Source: Blakeslea trispora
Taxonomy: Eukaryota; Mucoromycota; Mucoromycetes; Mucorales; Choanephoraceae
Direction of reading: 5' to 3'
DNA: 64,000 nt
NCBI GenBank assembly: GCA_025331445.1
Contig: JAIWNE010000026.1
Coordinates: 1-64,000, forward strand
Numbering within the stretch: position 1 is the stretch's first letter; the number at the start of each line of letters is the position of its first letter. Positions 34,608 through 47,000 of the stretch are shown piece by piece. Under the pieces are notes generated by a model, which was not told the DNA's origin, made no database searches, and saw only the letters and a list, made by a program, of their open reading frames with translations. The translations under genes and the position numbers were made by a program.

Positions 34608-34737
34608 TTGTTAGAAAGCTCTTCTTTCTTCCCAAGCACACTGTGAGATCCTGGTTCATTCAAGTCTATTTCTTGCAGAATGTTTATCAATCACAGGTAA
34701 GTTTTAGGGTAAAACTTTTTGAGTATATCTCTAGCAT
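34514..34737. repeat. Inverted repeat, ~90-bp arms, ~35-bp loop
   Basis: Left arm about 34514-34607, right arm about 34643-34737. The arms share long exact blocks such as GAGATCCTGGTTCATTCA and TATTTCTTGCAGAATGTTTA in opposite orientation, with scattered mismatches. Both arms encode the same peptide stretch (FLQNVYQSQV), on opposite strands. This is a head-to-head partial duplication of the 5' part of the nuclease-like gene. Confidence 0.8.
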
Positions 34738-34866
34738 TGTATTAGAAGGCTTTAGTAATCATAGGTGTCATCTAATTCGACTTGGCTATAGGATGTATAG
34801 AAAGATGCCACATTTTTTTTACAAGTATTTATAATAAATTAGGTAATGATATTTAACAGAGTATTT

Positions 34867-37491
34867 CTATGAGTAAACGTTGATCTCCTTTGGTAAAAGA
34901 GTTGGTATAGGGTCATCTTCATGTTCAAGTTGAACAGATACAATCTTAGCAAATGGACACAACAGATCCATCGGATCAAATCGATCTTCCGGTTCCGTTG
35001 AGGGCAAGCAGGCAGATACTTGCTGGTGAAGTGCCTGTCCCCTTGCCTCTAATGTCTTGCGATCGGTCGGTCGACCCCAGATGTCAAGTACAGGCAATGA
35101 CTCTAGACTGTCCAGCTGCCCTGTCTTGTTAGCTAGGGGTACTTGATAGAGTGAAAGAGCTTGACCGAATTGTGTCATGTATTTCTTTTTCAGTTCCATA
35201 TGCACCGTCACTAAACTCTCTTGAGGATATAACATCACATAACCTCTCAAATAGACCAGTTCCTCAAAATACCTTCGCCATGACTTGATCCAATCATTGG
35301 ATCGCAGATTGGGTACGACTACAGACTGCAAAGCCATACCCAAGGTATCTGTCTGTCTGGCTGTAATATAATCATGAAACTCTCGCCAATGCTCTGGGAA
35401 ATAAACAGCTCCTAGATAACTAGGCCATTGCATAAGATAGTCTGATCTGGGCCTTTGATGAAACAAGTGGCGACCTGAGGGATCTGTTTCGATCAAACGA
35501 GGTGCATAAAGACTGATACCAAACAGACTTTGATCTACAGATTCAAATCTGTATTTCAAAATACTGTATTTGGCCCAACTGTAGAATAAGGGCGAAAGTT
35601 CGAGATCTTGTTGAAGCAAGATGGCGTATTCATGACGATGTGAAGGGTACCATGACTCCACAAACAAAGAAGCCTTACTGACGCTATGAGCAATACGGTG
35701 ACGCATTGATTTTTGGCCATGAGACCATGAGAAACGATGAGCAAAAGTGTGCGTCAGACGATCACTGGATGCATCCATCAATACACTAAGATCGACTGAA
35801 TCGCCTAAATAGTGAGCCTCAGAAGCAGATGTCAGTAAGCGAGATAAAGCATGTGGCTTTTTGTCGGTTGTCACAATCAGTTTGATATCCATCTGGTGCC
35901 ATTCTATTAGATTGCGTTAATGAACTTACTCTACAACAACCATTATTCTCACTCTTACTGGACAATGTCTCTAGAGTGAGGTCTGCCATCCAAAGTGCAT
36001 GAGGTATCTCTTGAGAAGGCAAATAGATATTGGTGACATTTATCATGGTCTGCATTGTACGCATCATCAAGGAAGTATGAATCATCAATTTGGGTTGAAT
36101 ACTATCCAAAACGCGAGTCCATTGGGTTGGTAATTGCTTGAACTGAAGCCAATCAGGGTTTTGATAGAGCAAGTCGATCCAATGGATCCATACAGGCTTA
36201 TGACAATCGACTGTGACCGATTGGTGTGTGATTAAATGAACATCGACTGTGGATAGTTGATTGAATTGACAGATCAAGGGCATGAGGTCATCAAGGGCTC
36301 TTGGTGAATCCAGATAGAACAAGACAGAAGGTTGGTGGCTGGTGTGTATGTGTGTCATGTTTGCTTGTTGACAGGTTGATGTCATCTCTGTCGTCTTTGC
36401 TCTCAATCGCACATCACCCCAATACGCTCTTTCAATAGGATCTGTCGGTAAGACGATAGAAGGAATACCTGCAGACATCCATAAAGTCTGACTGATAAAC
36501 ATACTAGGTAACGTATGGTTGGTATGGTCTAAAGCGGCCAATAATATCGATACCCAAGATCGATGCAACAACCAACTATCGTTGATGGCGTCTACTTGGC
36601 GTGTTCTCTGTTGTTGTTCAGTGACATGAGGATAACAGAGAAAAGAAGGTTCGAGCGACATGGCTTCCGTGCCCAATAAGGTCGATTGATAAGCTGGTGT
36701 TTGGTAAAGCTTTAATAGGTGTTCAAGATATCGTTTTCCAGGTGTGACATCTTGATCCAATAACCATACATAGTCTGTGGCTGCCTGTGTTGTTACTCTA
36801 ATCCAAGACAAAGCACCCTTCTCGGATAAGACCATGACTTTCACGCGTCTTTGATCGAGTGACATTATACGCGCTTCTATCTCTCTTTGGCTCTCAACAG
36901 AGCATAAGACCCAGACATGTTCAGGTAAAGCTGTTTGTGTCAAGACAGCCTGAAGTTGAGGAAATAACTGTGCTGGTGTTTTGGCATGAATGATGGCTGT
37001 CACTGGTACACGGTGTTTTTGCTGATAACCCTGGTTGACTAATCGGCGTAATTGATCGAATGTATGTCCTTCTCTGATCACATCTGTAGATTGAATGGTT
37101 GGATAGGAAGATACTAATGGTTTTGGTAGTCAAGTAAGAACCAAGAAAGAGAGTGCAAATGCCATTGTTGTTTACCTTTTTTGTCAACAGAAAAGACTCG
37201 ATGAAATAATTCATTATCAGCCAATTGAAAGGCATCAGGATAAACGATGTTTTCTTCAAACTGAATGATGGTTTGCTTATTCTTCTTTTTTGTCTGCTTA
37301 GGTCTGCGTACTATAAGGAAGAGAGTCAACAAGAACAAACAAAAGAGGGCCATCTTTTTCCAAGAGAAGTGAAAGACATGGCGAGATGTCTTTGCATGGT
37401 ATTCTGATGCTGGTAGTGAAGAAGGTTTAAACGACGTTTGTCTCCTTGAACGAGTACCAGCTCTTTCTAGGTCATCTTCTTCGAATGCCAT
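34867..37491 (-). CDS. Type II membrane glycosyltransferase 2-like protein
   Basis: Probable Golgi/ER glycosyltransferase. Three exons: 37491-37176, 37113-35930, 35892-34867, about 841 residues. A cytosolic N-terminus of about 46 residues, basic near the membrane, is followed by one membrane anchor (MALFCLFLLTLFLIV, about 47-61) and a lumenal remainder. The first lumenal domain has a GT-A layout: VPVTAIIHAKTPAQLFPQL, then the D-x-D-like LLDQDVTPGKRYLEHLLKLY. A second similar unit starts IKLIVTTDKKPHALSRLLTS, with LLQQDLELSPLFYSWAKY as its acidic motif. So two GT2-like modules may be in tandem. Intron 2 is only 37 nt with a CAG acceptor; a longer alternative is possible. Acceptor and donor sugars are unknown. 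Confidence 0.75.
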
Positions 37492-40400
37492 CTTTATCTT
37501 AAAACAAGTGCCCCTAACAAAAAGAAAAAGAGAAAAAGAATATCCAGAAAGAGAGAGAGTATATAAAGAAAAGAGAAGTTTTTTTTTTTCTTTACTATCT
37601 TGTGCTACTTGTACAACTTGATTTATTGGCAGCATTTCACTTATATAACATAAGCCGCGATTTTAAACTTTATTTGGGTTTGACAGTGGGCATTGTGTAC
37701 AGAAATGGAAGTCTGAACTCAAAGAATCAGGTGGCTCAACATTAGAATCCAAGGTTTTAGCAGTAACACTTCTTTACTTTCTTAGTCTCTTGGAAGGGTA
37801 CAAGTTCATTTCGCAACAAACATTGTTCTATATTGCTGTCTAAAGCTAAGGTTTTTAAATTAAGTGGTTCTATTTTTATATGCTTTTTTCTTTCTCCTTT
37901 AAAAAAAAATATATATGGGCGTTTTTTTTAAGTCGAGAAATTCTTGGAGTGGTGAAAGCATTTGAGTTATAAGACTATAAGGATTTAAGATGCCAATGGG
38001 TTTAGATACCAATGTATTTCTGTATTCTCCTTTTTCTTTGAATTACCAAGCGACCCAGATATGTCGTATGGCTATCTACTATTTTTTTTTTAGAAAGAGA
38101 AGTAGTTTAACAAAACAACAAAGAACTTGCCTAAAGGGCTGATAATCTGGTTTCAGCAAACATACTTGTGATGCAAGGTCACTCTGGTTGATTCTATTGA
38201 CAAAACGACCTGTTTGTTTATGTCAAGCAATAGGTTTGAGATGCCTGGTGTTTGCTACTGAAATGATGGCTTAGCTAATGTCAGTCTTTGACCTATCCTA
38301 TATTGTGGAACCAATCGCCTTTCTTCCCGATAATTTGTAGCTATGGTGATTTCAGCTATCCTATAAAACTAGTTTTCTAAAAAGCTTGGTGGATATACAC
38401 AGGTGTGTTATTTATTATAATTATCATTGCTATTAAGGTTTACCTGTCTATTTTTTTTGATTTGATAAGGAAAGTAATAAGATTACCTCAATATGACACA
38501 CGCTCTGTGTTTTCTATAGAAAAGTAAGTTGCTCACTTTTTTCTATGAATATCAGAATGATCAAGGTTTCCCTTTTGTCCAAGTATTTTTAAGAAAAGCA
38601 ACTTGTGAATTTAATTCTTTTATTTTTTTCAAGCTGATTTTCTCGATTCACCTATGATGCTTGGTTATCAGACTGTTTCAAAGGATCGAAATATTTAAAA
38701 TTGAACAGACTATATAGCAAATACACTTAAATTTGAATTTTATATAAGTGTTATTATATCTTCATAACGCTCGCCTTTGCTTCTTGTTGGAGTTCATGCT
38801 TGAGAGATGCGATATTCAGGCAAATGTTGATTTAGAGAGAGGGGATAGTAAAGAAAGTTTCTTTGTGACTGAAATTAACGTGCCCTTATACTTCAAACTG
38901 CAGATTTGTTTCAGTTTTTACTTTTTGATCTTCACAGCTGATTAGATGAACTTATAATCTGAGGCATACTGTATACAGCTAAAAGGAGAAGAAGAAGCAA
39001 AACTTGGTTAGCTAAGTAGTCGCATATACACTTTGTATCCTTGACTCTAACTAAAGAAGCTTTTTCTCTTTGTTTGTGATTGGTAGGATCAAAAAGGAGA
39101 AAGAAAGTAAGACCCCAAATCAATATTAATCCTCTTCCAATTTGTCTTGCTCGACTTACATGCTTACCTTGTGGTTCATGTAATGAAAATAGTAAAAAGT
39201 TAAAGAAAACGAAATCGAGATGTATATTGAATATCTCATCTTTTTTGTTGTTTACTCTAGTTAAATTCGATGGATTATGATGGTAGTATTGTTAGATTAG
39301 AAAAAGAAAGGTTAAAGGTCTTGGAAAACTTTAAAGACTGGCTCAAGGATCATTACCTTGAGATTGACTTTTCTCATAATGATTGCAGGTCTACAGAGAA
39401 AAGATCCTCTTCATAATCAAATAGCATCTTTCTCTCACCTTCATCACTATTAGTAAGAATGGTTCTTGAGAGAATCAGAAAGCACTCACAGATAAAACTC
39501 ACAATAAAAAAAATCCAAGATCAAAAACTAAGGCCTGTGCTCCAATTTGGCTTACTTAAAAAGGAGGACTTTATTGGGTAAAGCAAAAGGTTCTAATAAA
39601 GACTTTCGCAAATCATATAACTCACAAGAGCTTGAAGAAGAAACAGGTACTGTAGAGATGTCTTCTTCCGAGCCCAAGTGTTTATTGAATCAATTGACAT
39701 TTTGAATAGATTAATGCTCATCGTGACTATCTTCTTCAAGACGAAAAGAAAAGACAGGTTCAACATCCCCCCTCTCCCTCAATTTTCCTCATTGAATGGC
39801 ACTATCTTCAAGAAGTTGAACCATTCAATCTAGAGGAAACAACCATCCCTGAAATACTTTTCGAGTATTCCTTAAATTTTCATTTTCTTTAAATTGCGCC
39901 CATCACATAAAGCTAGGTTATCCTGCCCACGCAGTCTAGCCCTAACTATATGATCCTCAGGAGGATCCCTGCTCAAAAGGAGCCTTCCACCATCCTATCT
40001 TCGGTTATAATTACATGCCATAGCGCTTCGTGGGAAGAAAACTAGGCAAGTCGCCAAGAGCGAACCATAACTCATTATGTTAGAAGATCAGGTGTATCTC
40101 TACCTAATGAACAAACACCAAAGCAAAACTCCTCTACGAGTATTGGAATGACTCTAAAGAAGCTAAGCTGGTTCAACCCTTCAATACGCCCGTCCAAAGA
40201 CAAAACGCACTGAAAAGTTAGGATGAAGAAACAGAAAAACAAGAGGGGAAAACGACCCTTTATATACCTTTTTGACAGCCTACTATCACATGATATTTTT
40301 GACTGCTAAAATAAATTTTTGTTTTCAATAACAGTCCCAATGTTGTCACGTATACACGCACGACAAGTCTGAGTTTGTTCCTTATCTTTTTTCTCCCATA

Positions 40401-40672
40401 GGAAGATAAGGAGAGAAAGAGAAAGAAGATATACAGTAAAGTAAAAGAAGTAAAGAAGTGCAAAGACTACCAAGTTTATGCCGCCAATAAGCTTTTGCTA
40501 TCAACTCCTCTACAATTAATGTGATACATGGCCAATATCCGAAATATGCGGAGCAGTGCTGGGTTTCACTGTAATACAAAAAAAAAAGTACCTTTACAAG
40601 TGATTCTACTCTACGTTGAAATCAACAAAACTGAGAAATTCATGCTCTGCTATAATTTTTTTTTTATTGTTG
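37492..40672. other. Gene-poor stretch with decayed coding relics
   Basis: 37492-39000 is AT-rich with no gene. From about 39080 to 39410 plus-strand runs look coding: RRKKVRPQININPLPICLA with a Cys-rich follow-on, then LEKERLKVLENFKDWLKDHY in another frame. From about 39570 to 39700 KGSNKDFRKSYNSQELEEET is visible. From 39960 to 40220 a frame with one internal stop reads RTITHYVRRSGVSLPNEQTP. No splicing restores one protein. I take this as relics of a transposon or gene, unidentified. 40260-40672 holds the 3' end of the PHP-domain transcript and nothing more. Confidence 0.4.
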
Positions 40673-42219
40673 TTATTCTACATCTAATCGTTTCCTAAAA
40701 CGCCTTTTGGTAGGATACCATCGATCGAAAGCTAAAATACAGATCCACCGTACCAATTCAAACACAATCATGAAAACAAGGACCCAAAAAATAAACCAAC
40801 CAATCACACTACCATGGACTGACAATTGTTCCGGATGACAAAAAGTTCCTTGAAAGCTATACATGCCTTTGAGATCGTCATAGAACATGCCGAAATAATC
40901 ACCCAGATAGGTCAATGGTGTCAACGCTCGATAAGAAGCAGGTGAATCCACATAGACACGAGGACGCGTACCTGCAGGATCAAACAGGAAAGAGGTACGT
41001 CTCGCCCGTATTTCTTGCATGATGGATGTACGTGTAAACTCAGCAGCCTGAACTGTCAACCATACTTGAGCACCTACAGAGGGATGATGAAGATCCATGC
41101 CTACCATAGGGATCAAATTGTTTTGAAGTGTAGCTCGATAGCTTGTAAGGTCAAATGTTTCCTGATTAATGACCTCAAATCCATCCACTCCCCAACTTAT
41201 CAATTGTTCTATTGAAGGATGATTGGGTAATCGAGGTAATTGGTATCCACTTTCTAATCAAAAATACAATCTTAGTTTTCACAAAAAAAAAAAGAGAAAA
41301 AGTTATTCTAGATTCATCATCCATTTTCTCTCTCCTTCTGCTTTTATTACCTGTAGTATTGCTCCAAGGAATATGATTGACAATCACTAGACCACCTAAT
41401 TCATGAACTCGAGCAATGGCTTTTTGAAGTTCTTCATCTGTAGGTACAGGACCTGTGACTGGCACAGTTTCATTTATATCAAGAAAATTCATATGAATTC
41501 GACAACACCTACAAACATTTAAGCAACATGCATTTTTTTTTCTTAAAGCAAGCCATTTTACTTACGTATATTCCATGCCGGGTATCACAACTATACTTTG
41601 GTTATATTCTTCTAAAGCTAATTTCTCAGCAGCCAAACCACCTCGAATTGTATTATGATCCCTATAATTGAAACAAAAAAGGCTTTATAAAGAAAAAGTA
41701 AATGGAAGCAAACAAATAGATCTTACGTGACCATAACAGCATTATAGCCATTTGCTTATAAAAAGTAAGAACCAGGTCAAGTCAGCTTTTTGTTTTCTTT
41801 TGCCTCCACTTACCTATATGCCATTCCAAGAGTTGTCGGACATTCATTTTACCATCACTAAAAGTAGAATGAGCATGACCATCCAAGAGGACATTATATT
41901 CAAATGAACTATTATAGGGCTTTAAATAATCTCGAGGATTGATCTTCCAATCAAACACCAATTGCCTGAAATCTTCAGGCTTAGGCATATCATCTGTATA
42001 TCTTAATCCTATCCCAATAGCAATCAAAATACCGACTATGGCGATCAGACTGATAACTCGGGACAATAAACCCCAAAGGTAACGTGTAGAGACAAAATGG
42101 GTGAGATGAGGTTGACTATAAGTGGGGTGAAGTTGTTTGGCTGATGAGACTGACGGTGCAATTTGAGGTAGTTCTGGTAAAGAACTCTGTGTGCTCGGTG
42201 AATTACCCCGCTTGTGCAT
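40673..42219 (-). CDS. Membrane-anchored PHP-domain phosphoesterase-like protein
   Basis: PHP (polymerase and histidinol phosphatase) domain between membrane segments. Five exons: 42219-41814, 41754-41727, 41661-41566, 41508-41351, 41253-40673, about 422 residues. One membrane helix lies near residues 52-72 (LSRVISLIAIVGILIAIGIG). Metal-binding motif I is DGHAHSTFSDG (113-123). A 28-nt exon supplies ANGYNAVMVT, and motif II DHNT is made by splicing into exon 3. GMEYTCCRIHMNFLDI, VIVNHIPW and GVDGFEVIN complete the PHP core. The C-terminus has a second membrane segment (GWFIFWVLVFMIVFELV) and a basic tail. It probably hydrolyses a phosphoester on one side of the membrane; substrate unknown. 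Confidence 0.85.
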
Positions 42220-43055
42220 ATAAAAAAAAAGAAAGAAAGAAAGAAAGAGAGAATGGGGAAAAAAGAAAAAAAAAGCTTAAAATTCTGTCAATTCTCCTAC
42301 TACTTATAAAGACAGCTAAAAGTCGCTTTCGTTAGTGTATACTTGTCATTGAACTGAGCAAAAGCAATTTCTTGTATTTCTCTAGAAAACTAGTGATACG
42401 GAAAAAAGAGAGAGAGAGAAAGAGGAGGGAGTTCTTGGCCTGCCTTTTTTTTTATGACTTTGGCCTAATACTATTAAAGTGAGGCAACCATGTAGACTTG
42501 ATGCTGACAAGGCTTGTTTGTTAAAAGATCAATAGCAAGAATTATATACTTGTATTGACTGGCATTCATTAGGGCTAATGCCAATTTGTATTTCAGGAAA
42601 GTAGTAATCAAGATCAATGGTCATGTAGAATGTGAAATTCATTATTGGTAGGTCTGTTACAAAGACATCATAAAAGATAGCTTAATATGCTCTGGTACCT
42701 AGCAAAACTTGGATAAGTTAAAAAAAAAAAGTGAATGGCAAATTTTCCAAAACTCGGACCGGACATTTATCTAATTTATTTTTTAAAAATTTGGGGGGGG
42801 GATGAAAAGGGGGAGAAAGAAGTAATACGGTTAATTCATTGGGGGTGCGCACAAGTTTGGGGGGAGGACATCACAAGATGATAAGTTATCACTAAAGCCA
42901 TCCATTCACTTGCTTCTTTCTCCTTTTATTATATAAATTAAAGTAAGTAATAAGTCAACCATCAACACACACCCTTATAGAACAAAAAAAAAAAGATAAA
43001 CGAAGATGGATGGATGGATGAAACTGATGGATTATTATTTTTATGATTAAACAGT
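42220..43055. other. Divergent promoter region between PHP protein and RPS2
   Basis: About 835 bp shared upstream region. It has a G-run at 42794-42801, a GGGGG run near 42841, and TATATAAAT near 42930-42938, which is well placed as the RPS2 TATA box. The leader before the RPS2 ATG holds several short upstream ATGs (43006-43050). No other gene is seen. Confidence 0.5.
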
Positions 43056-43889
43056 ATGGCTGACTCTGCTACGGCCGGTGCTTCTCGCGGTAAATAAAGC
43101 TTATCAACATGACAGCATGCCAACGAAACTAAACACAATCAACTTTGTTATATAGGAAGAGGATTTGGACGTGGACGTGGTCGCGGTGGACCTCGTCGTG
43201 GCGCTCGTCGTGGTGAAGAAAAGAACGAATGGGTTCCTGTCACCAAGCTCGGTCGTCTCGTCAAGGCTAACAAGATCAAGTCTATCGAAGAGATCTACTT
43301 GTTCTCCTTGCCCATCAAGGAATACCAAATTGTCGACTACTTCTTGCCCAAGTTGACTGATCAAGTCATGAAGATCATGCCTGTTCAAAAGCAAACCACT
43401 GCTGGTCAACGTACTCGTTTCAAGGCTTTCGTTGTCATTGGTGACGAAAACGGTCATGTCGGTTTGGGTGTCAAGTGTGCCAAGGAAGTTGCTACTGCCA
43501 TCCGTGGTGGTATCATCCTTGCCAAGTTGTCCATCATCCCCGTCCGTCGTGGTTACTGGGGTTCCAACTTGGGTGAACCTCACACTGTCCCCTGTAAGGT
43601 GACTGGTCGTTGTGGTTCCGTCATGGCCCGTTTGGTCCCTGCTCCCCGTGGTACTGGTATTGTTGCCTCTCCTACCGCCAAGCGTGTCCTTCAATTGGCC
43701 GGTATCAACGATTGTTACACCTCTTCTCGTGGTTCTACCCGTACTTTGGGTAACTTCGTTAAGGCTACTTTCGCTGCCATTGGTAACACCTACGGTTTCT
43801 TGACTCCTGATCTCTGGGAAGAAACTGAATTCGTTAAGGGTCCTTACCAAGAATTCTCTGACTTCCTTGCTCAAAAGCAAAGAAAGTAA
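43056..43889 (+). CDS. RPS2: 40S ribosomal protein uS5 (RPS2)
   Basis: Small-subunit ribosomal protein at the mRNA channel. Two exons, 43056-43089 and 43156-43889, about 255 residues. After [11 protein letters not shown], the second exon starts a Gly-Arg-rich stretch ([20 protein letters not shown]), typical of uS5 in eukaryotes and arginine-methylated elsewhere. The S5 domain carries [59 protein letters not shown] and [19 protein letters not shown]. Codon choice is strongly biased (GGT, GTC, AAG, CGT), as for a highly expressed gene; this also creates a long antisense ORF. The intron just after the 34-nt first exon is usual for ribosomal protein genes. Confidence 0.98.
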
Positions 43890-44066
43890 AAAAAAAACTC
43901 TCTTTTTTTATAAGTGAAAATAAACCTCCCCTTTATTTCATATAATTGCATTGTTTGATCTTTGTTCTTGAATGTTTACATAAGCCACCTTTGCATTTTT
44001 TTAAAACCATAGGTCTGACATTGTATTCCTTTTTCTTTTTTTTGTTTGTATCTATTTTGTTATCCA

Positions 44067-47000
44067 ATGTCAGCTATCACCACTGTTTTTGGAGACAAGG
44101 TGAGAAAAAGAAGGGAGGAAAAGGAGATCTTTTTTTTTAAAACAAACTCTTGTATTTTAAAGACATTGGAAAAAGACATTTATGCAGGCTTAGTGACCAG
44201 TTTAGCCTTTCATAATGATACACATCTCTTAGTAGGCCATGGTCCTTTCCTCAAGATCTACAACATTCAAACAGGTCAACTTTTAGTCAACCAACACATC
44301 TTTCCTGCCAATCGTATCCATCGCTTTATTCTCTGTAAGCCTATACAACTCAATATTGAAGAAAAAATAATGGGCAGCTCATTGACTCTCCAAGTACACT
44401 GTTAATTTTCTTTTCCTTTCTTAAAGCACCTCATGTCACCCGAGATCATCAAGAAAGAAGACAGTTTGCAGTGGTTGGATCAAAATATTTGACGCTAGCT
44501 GAACTTGTGATTGAAGGAGAGGAAACAACTGTTCGAGTTCAGGAGCATCATGGTCCCTTTCAGGACTGGATCTTGGACGCTCAATGGTGGTATGAACCAG
44601 ACAAACCCATCACAGCCATGTCACTTGTATTTGGTCACAATCAGTTTGCCATTTATGACTTGGTCCATCGTACCTTACAGTTCTCGGTCCAATGTCAAGT
44701 ACGATGCATTCTTTATTCAGCACGCATCTATGGTCACTCTCAACGTGATCTGATTGTGGCTTCAGGTACAGTCTTTAATCAGGTCCATCTTTGGCGACCT
44801 CATGTTCAAGATGAACAAGGCGATGCTATTGTCTATCGTCAACTATTGGGTCATGAAGGTGTCATCTTTGGCATTCGTTTCAATCAGGATGCTACTCAAC
44901 TTGTCAGTGTGTCTGACGATCGTACTATTCGAGTTTGGTCTCTTTCCGATGAAAAGTAAAGGTTCAAAAGAAGGGGGGGGGGGGAAGGGCACTCTTTCTA
45001 ATTGTTTCTTTTCATAGATCAACTGCACTTGTCTTGTTTGGACATACAGCACGTATTTGGGATTGTCAGTTTGTAGGTGATTATCTTGTGAGTAATTCAG
45101 AGGATGCTACTTGTCGTGTATGGAACAATGGGATGGAGGAAGACCGAGGAGAATGCGTTGCCTGTTGGGAGGGGCATGCTAGTAAGAACGTATGGAGTTG
45201 TGCTATTGATCCTGCCCAAACAGTGGTTGCCACAGGCGGTCAAGATTCAGGTGTTCGCTTATGGTCTTTGCATGCTATCAAGAACAACAAGATTGATTCG
45301 GAAGATGACTTAGTTGCTTTCCCCTTGGTTGATACAAAAGACAATATTCGTAACTTTGTCATGACAAAAGATCGATACCTGATTGCTGCTACCACAGAGG
45401 GTTACTTGCTGAAATGCCATGCTGATAAGCCTGGCTGGAAACAGATTCAACATGATGCCTCTTACCGTAACTATGCTATCATGAAGAGCTCAGCCTGTGG
45501 TCGAGTGGTGGTGGTAGGTAACATTGTGGGTGATCTAGTCATCCTCAGTCCTACCGATCAATTTGAGCCCTTTAAGGTGGCTGCTCATAAACAAAAGCTA
45601 TTTGAGATCTTTATTGAGCCTTCTTTAGGTAAAGAGGACAGCTATTATTGTTAAAGATGATAAGTGTACTAACTTATATGTATAGAGCATCAGGATGTAC
45701 TTTATATTATTTCAAATGGTTATAATGATAGTGTTTTATTCCATCAATTAGATTTATCTACTCTAGACAAAGTAAGTTACCAAAAAAAAAAAAAAGAAAA
45801 GCAAGTGATTTATATTTCAATAGCCCATGTTACATACACAATTCCATCTAGAAATGCCTACAGAACGCACTACAGTCATGTCTTTGGGTTATGCTGAAGA
45901 TAAACGCATTTTAGTCTGTGGTTCTCGAGAATCCGCTTTACTGATCTATCGTTTACCTTCTCCAGCCCCTACCATCACACCTTTGAAGCCTACCTTACAA
46001 CTTCGAAAATCTCATGGTAAACAAGCAGTAACAGGTGTGCTTATCAAGCCTGTTGTTTCCCCAGATCATCTTGTCTTTTGGACCACAGGTCGTGATGGAT
46101 GTTACATTCAATACAGACTCGGTCTATCTACGCTTACTACACAGGTAGCCGAGAGCACTCAGCTGGGTGTTGCTAGTCAAGGTGACATTGTGTTGTCTGG
46201 ACAAGATATGGTATTAGAACAAGTCTATCGCAATCGGGTCACCAAAGGTACATTGGAAGGTGCCTTATGGGTCGATCATCAATTGCTGTTGATGGGCTTC
46301 TTCAAAAAAAGCTTCTTTGTCTATAACGAAGCCAACCATTTTGTAGCTGTTGCCATTCATTGTGGTGGTGGCCATCGTCGATGGGGCTTTCATACAGACA
46401 ATGTCAAGCTACACCAAGCTTCCTTTGCTTTTATTCGAAAAGAGGTCTTGTATGCTTACCTTCGCCATGATGATCATGATGAAACCAGCAAGCATAATTT
46501 CTACGACAGTATCTTACAGTCCAATTACCATGGTCGTGAAGTACGTGCCCTTCGATTCTTTAGACTTCATTCCAAGCTGTTCTTTGCCACAGGTGGAGAG
46601 GATACGCTCCTTCGAATTCAACAATATACACCTCAGGGTCCACAACTCCATGTCAGTATTCGTAAGCACACCACAGTCATCAAGAGTTTGGATGTCAGTC
46701 AGGGACAAGCTCTGCTGTTGTTTACCAGTGGTGGTCTTGAAGAATTCAAGTGTTGGAAGATGGAAGAGTTGGATGGTACAGTCCATTGTCTCGAGCTGGC
46801 TAGTTGCCCTGCCCTGACAGAAGATATGGAATCTAGAATTATGGATACAAGTGTGTTTGCCTTGGATGGTGGTCTTCATATCATTGGTGCTGTCTATTCC
46901 GATGCCATGATCCGTATCTGGCTATTTAATGAACAGACAAGACAATTCTCTCTGTTGGCAGATGGTACATGGCATGCTAAATGTATTCTTCAGATCAGTC

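Noticed and set aside
43104..43880. 258-residue minus-strand ORF opposite RPS2
   Set aside because: It is exactly antisense to the RPS2 exon and Thr/Gly/Asp-rich; it results from the strong codon bias of RPS2, with no promoter or motif.
46350..46817. 155-residue plus-strand ORF within WDR6
   Set aside because: Overlaps the long sixth WDR6 exon in another frame and shows no motif.
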